A stretch of DNA of 5,578 nt from Acidobacteriota bacterium. Its GTDB lineage: Bacteria > Acidobacteriota > Terriglobia > Terriglobales > SCQP01. Position numbers and translations under genes: made by a program. The notes under the pieces were generated by a model. That model saw only the letters and a program-made list of their open reading frames with translations. It was not told the origin of the DNA and searched no databases. The DNA lies in NCBI GenBank assembly GCA_021818645.1, contig JAKATS010000219.1:1-5578 (forward strand), written 5' to 3'. Below are positions 3,879-5,578 of this stretch, in pieces; the stretch's first letter is position 1; the number at the start of each line of letters is the position of its first letter.

Positions 3879-5578
3879 ATGGTACGACTTCTGCAATTGC
3901 GCTCGGAATTCCATCCCAACCCCCGGGTTCGCTTGCTGCCGGTCCGATTTCTATCGGCAACCACTGTGCGCTGTGGGCTGGGCGGTGCGATTCTGCTCGC
4001 AATTCTCGTCTTGCCGCTGCACGCTCAGAAATCCCGCAAAGGCGTATCGCAGGTGCCGGGCCAGTTGTCCACCATTCATCTGGTCAGCCCGGTGCCCGAC
4101 GGTAACTGGACCCTGCCCGCCGGCGATTACGCCAACACGCGCTACAGCCCGCTCAGCCAGATCAACAGCAAAAATGTCAGCCGTCTGCGCGTGATTTCTA
4201 CTTTTTCGAATGGCATACCTCACGGCCAGGAAGGCCAGCCGCTGGTCGTTCATAACACGCTGTACATGGTCACGCCTTTTCCCAACAACCTCATCGCACT
4301 CGACTTGACCAGGCCGGGCTTCCCCATGAAGTGGATTTACCGGCCGTTTCCCAATCGCCAGGCCGTGGCCCGCGCCTGCTGCGATACCGTCAACCGCGGC
4401 GCCAGTTATTCTCATGGCCTGGTGGTCTATTGCACGCTTGACGACCACGTGGTGGCCGTGAACGCCGCCACCGGCAAGCTTGCCTGGTCCACGCGTGTGG
4501 GCAATATTGACCGCGGCGAAACCATCACCATGGCGCCGCTCGTCGTGCACGGCATCGTAATCGCCGGCGACAGCGGCGGCGAATTCGGCGTTCATGGCAA
4601 AATCACCGCCCTGGCTTTGAAAACCGGCAAAGTGCTCTGGCGGGCCTACAGCACCGGCTCCGATAAGCAGGTGCGCATCGGCCCCAATTTTCATGCCTAC
4701 TATGCCAAAGACCAGGGAAAAAATCTGGGCAAAACCAGTTGGCCGGCCGGCGCCTGGAAAATCGGGGGCGGCACCGTCTGGGGCTGGATCTCCTACGATC
4801 CCGAACTCAACCTGATTTTTTACGGCACCGGCAATCCTTCTCCCTGGGATCAGCAGATGCGTCCCGGCAGCAATCACTGGACCTGTTCTGTTTTTGCCCG
4901 CAATCCCCAGACCGGTGATGCGCTGTGGGCCTATCAGATGGTTCCCCACGATGCCTGGGATTACGACGAAATCATGGAAAACATCGCCATTGACATGCGC
5001 TGGCATGGCCGCATGCGCAAGTTGTTGCTGCATCCCGCCCGCAATGGCTTCATGTTTGTCTTCGATCGCAGCAATGGCAAAGTTCTCTCCGCGCGGAAAT
5101 TCGTCTCCAGCGTCAACTGGGCCAGCGCCTATAACCTGAAAACCGGCTTGCCCGAGGTCAATGCCCTGAAAGTCGCGCCGCAAGGCAGTTTTGCCCGCGG
5201 CATCTGCCCTTCCTCGACCGGAGCCAAGGAATTTGTTCCCTCGGCGTTTTCTCCTGTGACCGGCTATCTCTATATCCCCGCCCACAACACCTGCATGAAT
5301 CGCAAGGAATCGGAAGCCAATTATGTCGCCGGCACGCCGTTTCTGGGCTCCAGCACCGCGATGTTTTCCGGACCCGGCGGTTATCAGGGTGAGCTGATCG
5401 CCTGGAATGTGCGCCATGCCCGCCCCGTGTGGACAATCAAGGATAAAGTGCTGCCGGTGTACAGCGGCGTCCTGGCCACCGGCGGCAACCTGGTCTTTTA
5501 CGGCACCCTCGAAGGCTGGTTCCGCGCCGTGAACGCGCGCACCGGCAAGGTGCTGTGGCAATTCAAAACCGGTAGATC
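3879..5578 (+). CDS. xoxF: Lanthanide-type PQQ-dependent methanol/ethanol dehydrogenase (XoxF-like), C-terminus cut by the contig edge
   Basis: Periplasmic quinoprotein oxidising methanol or another alcohol to the aldehyde and passing electrons to cytochrome c; 566 codons visible, with roughly 50-60 likely missing if it is a standard family member. A hydrophobic signal segment (about 37-49) ends in LPLHA, cleaved probably before Gln50. The neighbouring Cys167-Cys168 (ACCDTVNRG) form the family's vicinal disulfide over PQQ. Relative to MxaF numbering, Glu235, Trp301, Asn319 and Asp361 match E177, W243, N261 and catalytic D303 at a constant offset of 58. Asp363 (WDYD) is the additional aspartate that marks lanthanide rather than calcium enzymes. 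Propeller motifs of the TGK..W kind recur at about 198, 251, 341 and 557. XoxF, PedH and ExaF share these features, so the exact subclade and substrate are open. It starts 18 nt after the cytochrome gene. The last codon (Arg566) and the partial codon after it coincide with adapter-like AGATC. A C-terminal haem domain cannot be excluded. Confidence 0.93.
   Translation, partial: MVRLLQLRSEFHPNPRVRLLPVRFLSATTVRCGLGGAILLAILVLPLHAQKSRKGVSQVPGQLSTIHLVSPVPDGNWTLPAGDYANTRYSPLSQINSKNVSRLRVISTFSNGIPHGQEGQPLVVHNTLYMVTPFPNNLIALDLTRPGFPMKWIYRPFPNRQAVARACCDTVNRGASYSHGLVVYCTLDDHVVAVNAATGKLAWSTRVGNIDRGETITMAPLVVHGIVIAGDSGGEFGVHGKITALALKTGKVLWRAYSTGSDKQVRIGPNFHAYYAKDQGKNLGKTSWPAGAWKIGGGTVWGWISYDPELNLIFYGTGNPSPWDQQMRPGSNHWTCSVFARNPQTGDALWAYQMVPHDAWDYDEIMENIAIDMRWHGRMRKLLLHPARNGFMFVFDRSNGKVLSARKFVSSVNWASAYNLKTGLPEVNALKVAPQGSFARGICPSSTGAKEFVPSAFSPVTGYLYIPAHNTCMNRKESEANYVAGTPFLGSSTAMFSGPGGYQGELIAWNVRHARPVWTIKDKVLPVYSGVLATGGNLVFYGTLEGWFRAVNARTGKVLWQFKTGR
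5574..5578. other. Probable sequencing-adapter remnant at the right contig end
   Basis: The window ends in AGATC, the first five bases of the Illumina read-through sequence AGATCGGAAGAGC. Five bases alone are weak evidence, but the left end carries the complementary remnant. The dehydrogenase reads FKTG up to 5573, where homologues usually continue with Ser-Gly, so a switch to adapter here is plausible. Confidence 0.55.

Noticed and set aside
3951..5561. A 536-codon open frame on the minus strand opposite the PQQ dehydrogenase
   Set aside because: The plus strand encodes a clear quinoprotein with active-site residues at correct spacing throughout. The antisense translation is rich in Gly, Ala and His without recognisable motifs, as expected from mirror-frame bias in GC-rich codons.

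Overview
The window is a fragment of about 5.6 kb, GC-rich (roughly 60 % by eye), with dense bacterial coding. It looks like a complete short metagenomic contig. Position 1 begins with TTCCGATCT and the last five bases are AGATC; these are the two orientations of the Illumina adapter end, so both terminal genes are cut and their last few codons should not be trusted. The secreted PIG-L deacetylase with a GEGGQN motif, the lanthanide-type PQQ alcohol dehydrogenase and the CoxN-like terminal oxidase together suggest a soil-type Acidobacteriota or a relative. This is an inference from gene content, not a phylogenetic placement.

Layout. Bases 1-354 (minus strand) hold the N-terminal part of an exported PIG-L/LmbE-type deacetylase. 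Bases 355-494 form a 140-bp divergent intergenic region with an inverted repeat right before the next start codon. From 495 to the right edge, five plus-strand genes follow almost without gaps: haem-copper oxidase subunit I (495-2387), a short five-helix subunit III (2384-3010), a three-helix membrane protein of unknown function (3007-3429), a lipoprotein-like mono-haem cytochrome c (3426-3860, TTG start), and a PQQ-dependent methanol/ethanol dehydrogenase with the lanthanide-type extra aspartate (3879 to the edge, cut). The first four overlap by 4 nt at each junction (ATGA, ATGA, TTGA), and the fifth starts 18 nt after the cytochrome stop. This is a tightly coupled operon.

How it may work together (inference): the periplasmic XoxF-like dehydrogenase oxidises an alcohol and passes electrons to the membrane-anchored cytochrome c, which feeds the oxidase encoded in the same transcript. 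If so, the operon is a self-contained alcohol-to-oxygen electron chain. Two things make it unusual. No CuA subunit II is present in the window. Subunit I keeps all six metal-binding histidines and the active-site tyrosine, but has Trp where the D-channel glutamate should be, Gln where the K-channel lysine should be, and Thr where the Mg-site histidine should be. How this enzyme receives electrons and whether it pumps protons are therefore open questions.
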